Of a stretch of DNA of 12,534 nucleotides, positions 12,492 through 12,534 are shown one piece after another. The translations under genes and the position numbers were made by a program. Each line of letters starts with the position of its first letter. The first letter of the stretch is position 1. This stretch comes from JACQHM01 sp964535215 (lineage in GTDB: Bacteria > Methylomirabilota > Methylomirabilia > Methylomirabilales > JACQHM01): NCBI GenBank assembly GCA_964535215.1, contig CAZHST010000071.1, positions 1 to 12,534 on the forward strand. Direction: 5' to 3'. The notes beneath the pieces were generated by a model, which saw only the letters and a program-made list of their open reading frames with translations, searched no databases and was not told where the DNA came from.

Positions 12492-12534
12492 CTGTGCATC
12501 CCTCCTTGGCAACCGTTCATCCCCCCCTCCCAAC

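Noticed and set aside
1..12534. tRNA, rRNA, CRISPR arrays, insertion sequences, prophage genes
   Set aside because: Looked for and not seen: no regularly spaced repeats, no transposase or integrase motifs, no tRNA-like cloverleaf noticed by eye.

Overview
This is a high-GC bacterial window of tightly packed genes with strong Shine-Dalgarno sites and frequent 1-16 base gene overlaps. No rRNA, tRNA, CRISPR array or intact mobile element is visible. The gene mix is a squalene/phytoene synthase, a NikMNQO-type nickel importer with NikR, a PAC2 protein and REC-GAF signalling. This fits a deep-branching environmental Gram-negative lineage such as NC10/Methylomirabilota, Rokubacteria or a former deltaproteobacterial group. 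That placement is a guess from gene style; no marker gene is present to settle it.

Layout, left to right. (1) At 1-100 (minus) is the 5' end of an amidase-signature enzyme with its own sigma70-like promoter. (2) At 266-1808 (plus) a squalene/phytoene synthase sits between two small CxxC proteins. (3) At 1918-2526 (minus) is a lone Uma2-family nuclease-fold protein; just upstream of it, in the same frame, is a short stretch that looks like a scrap of an AAA-ATPase/adenylate-cyclase-type protein. (4) At 2748-5882 (minus) is a complete nickel-uptake operon in the order nikR, nikM, nikN, nikQ, nikO, most genes overlapping. A near-consensus promoter in front of nikR is covered by a perfect 9-13-9 inverted repeat, so nickel-dependent autorepression of the whole operon is the simplest reading. 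(5) At 6102-10359 (plus) is a four-gene run: a REC-GAF-REC response regulator without an output domain, a two-domain sulfurtransferase, a nitrilase-superfamily protein whose catalytic cysteine position is alanine, and a PAC2-family protein that starts within the stop codon of the nitrilase homologue. (6) At 10364-12491 (minus), converging on the previous run, are a SHOCT-domain membrane peptide, a five-helix membrane protein, an ArsR-type repressor, an OsmC-like thiol protein and an 83-residue protein of unknown function, arranged like one operon.

The two parts most worth following up are the sulfurtransferase / Cys-less nitrilase homologue / PAC2 group behind the unusual double-receiver regulator, and the ArsR-OsmC membrane-protein operon, which looks like a redox or thiol stress module. 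The nickel operon is the best-understood part, and its regulatory site can be read directly from the DNA.
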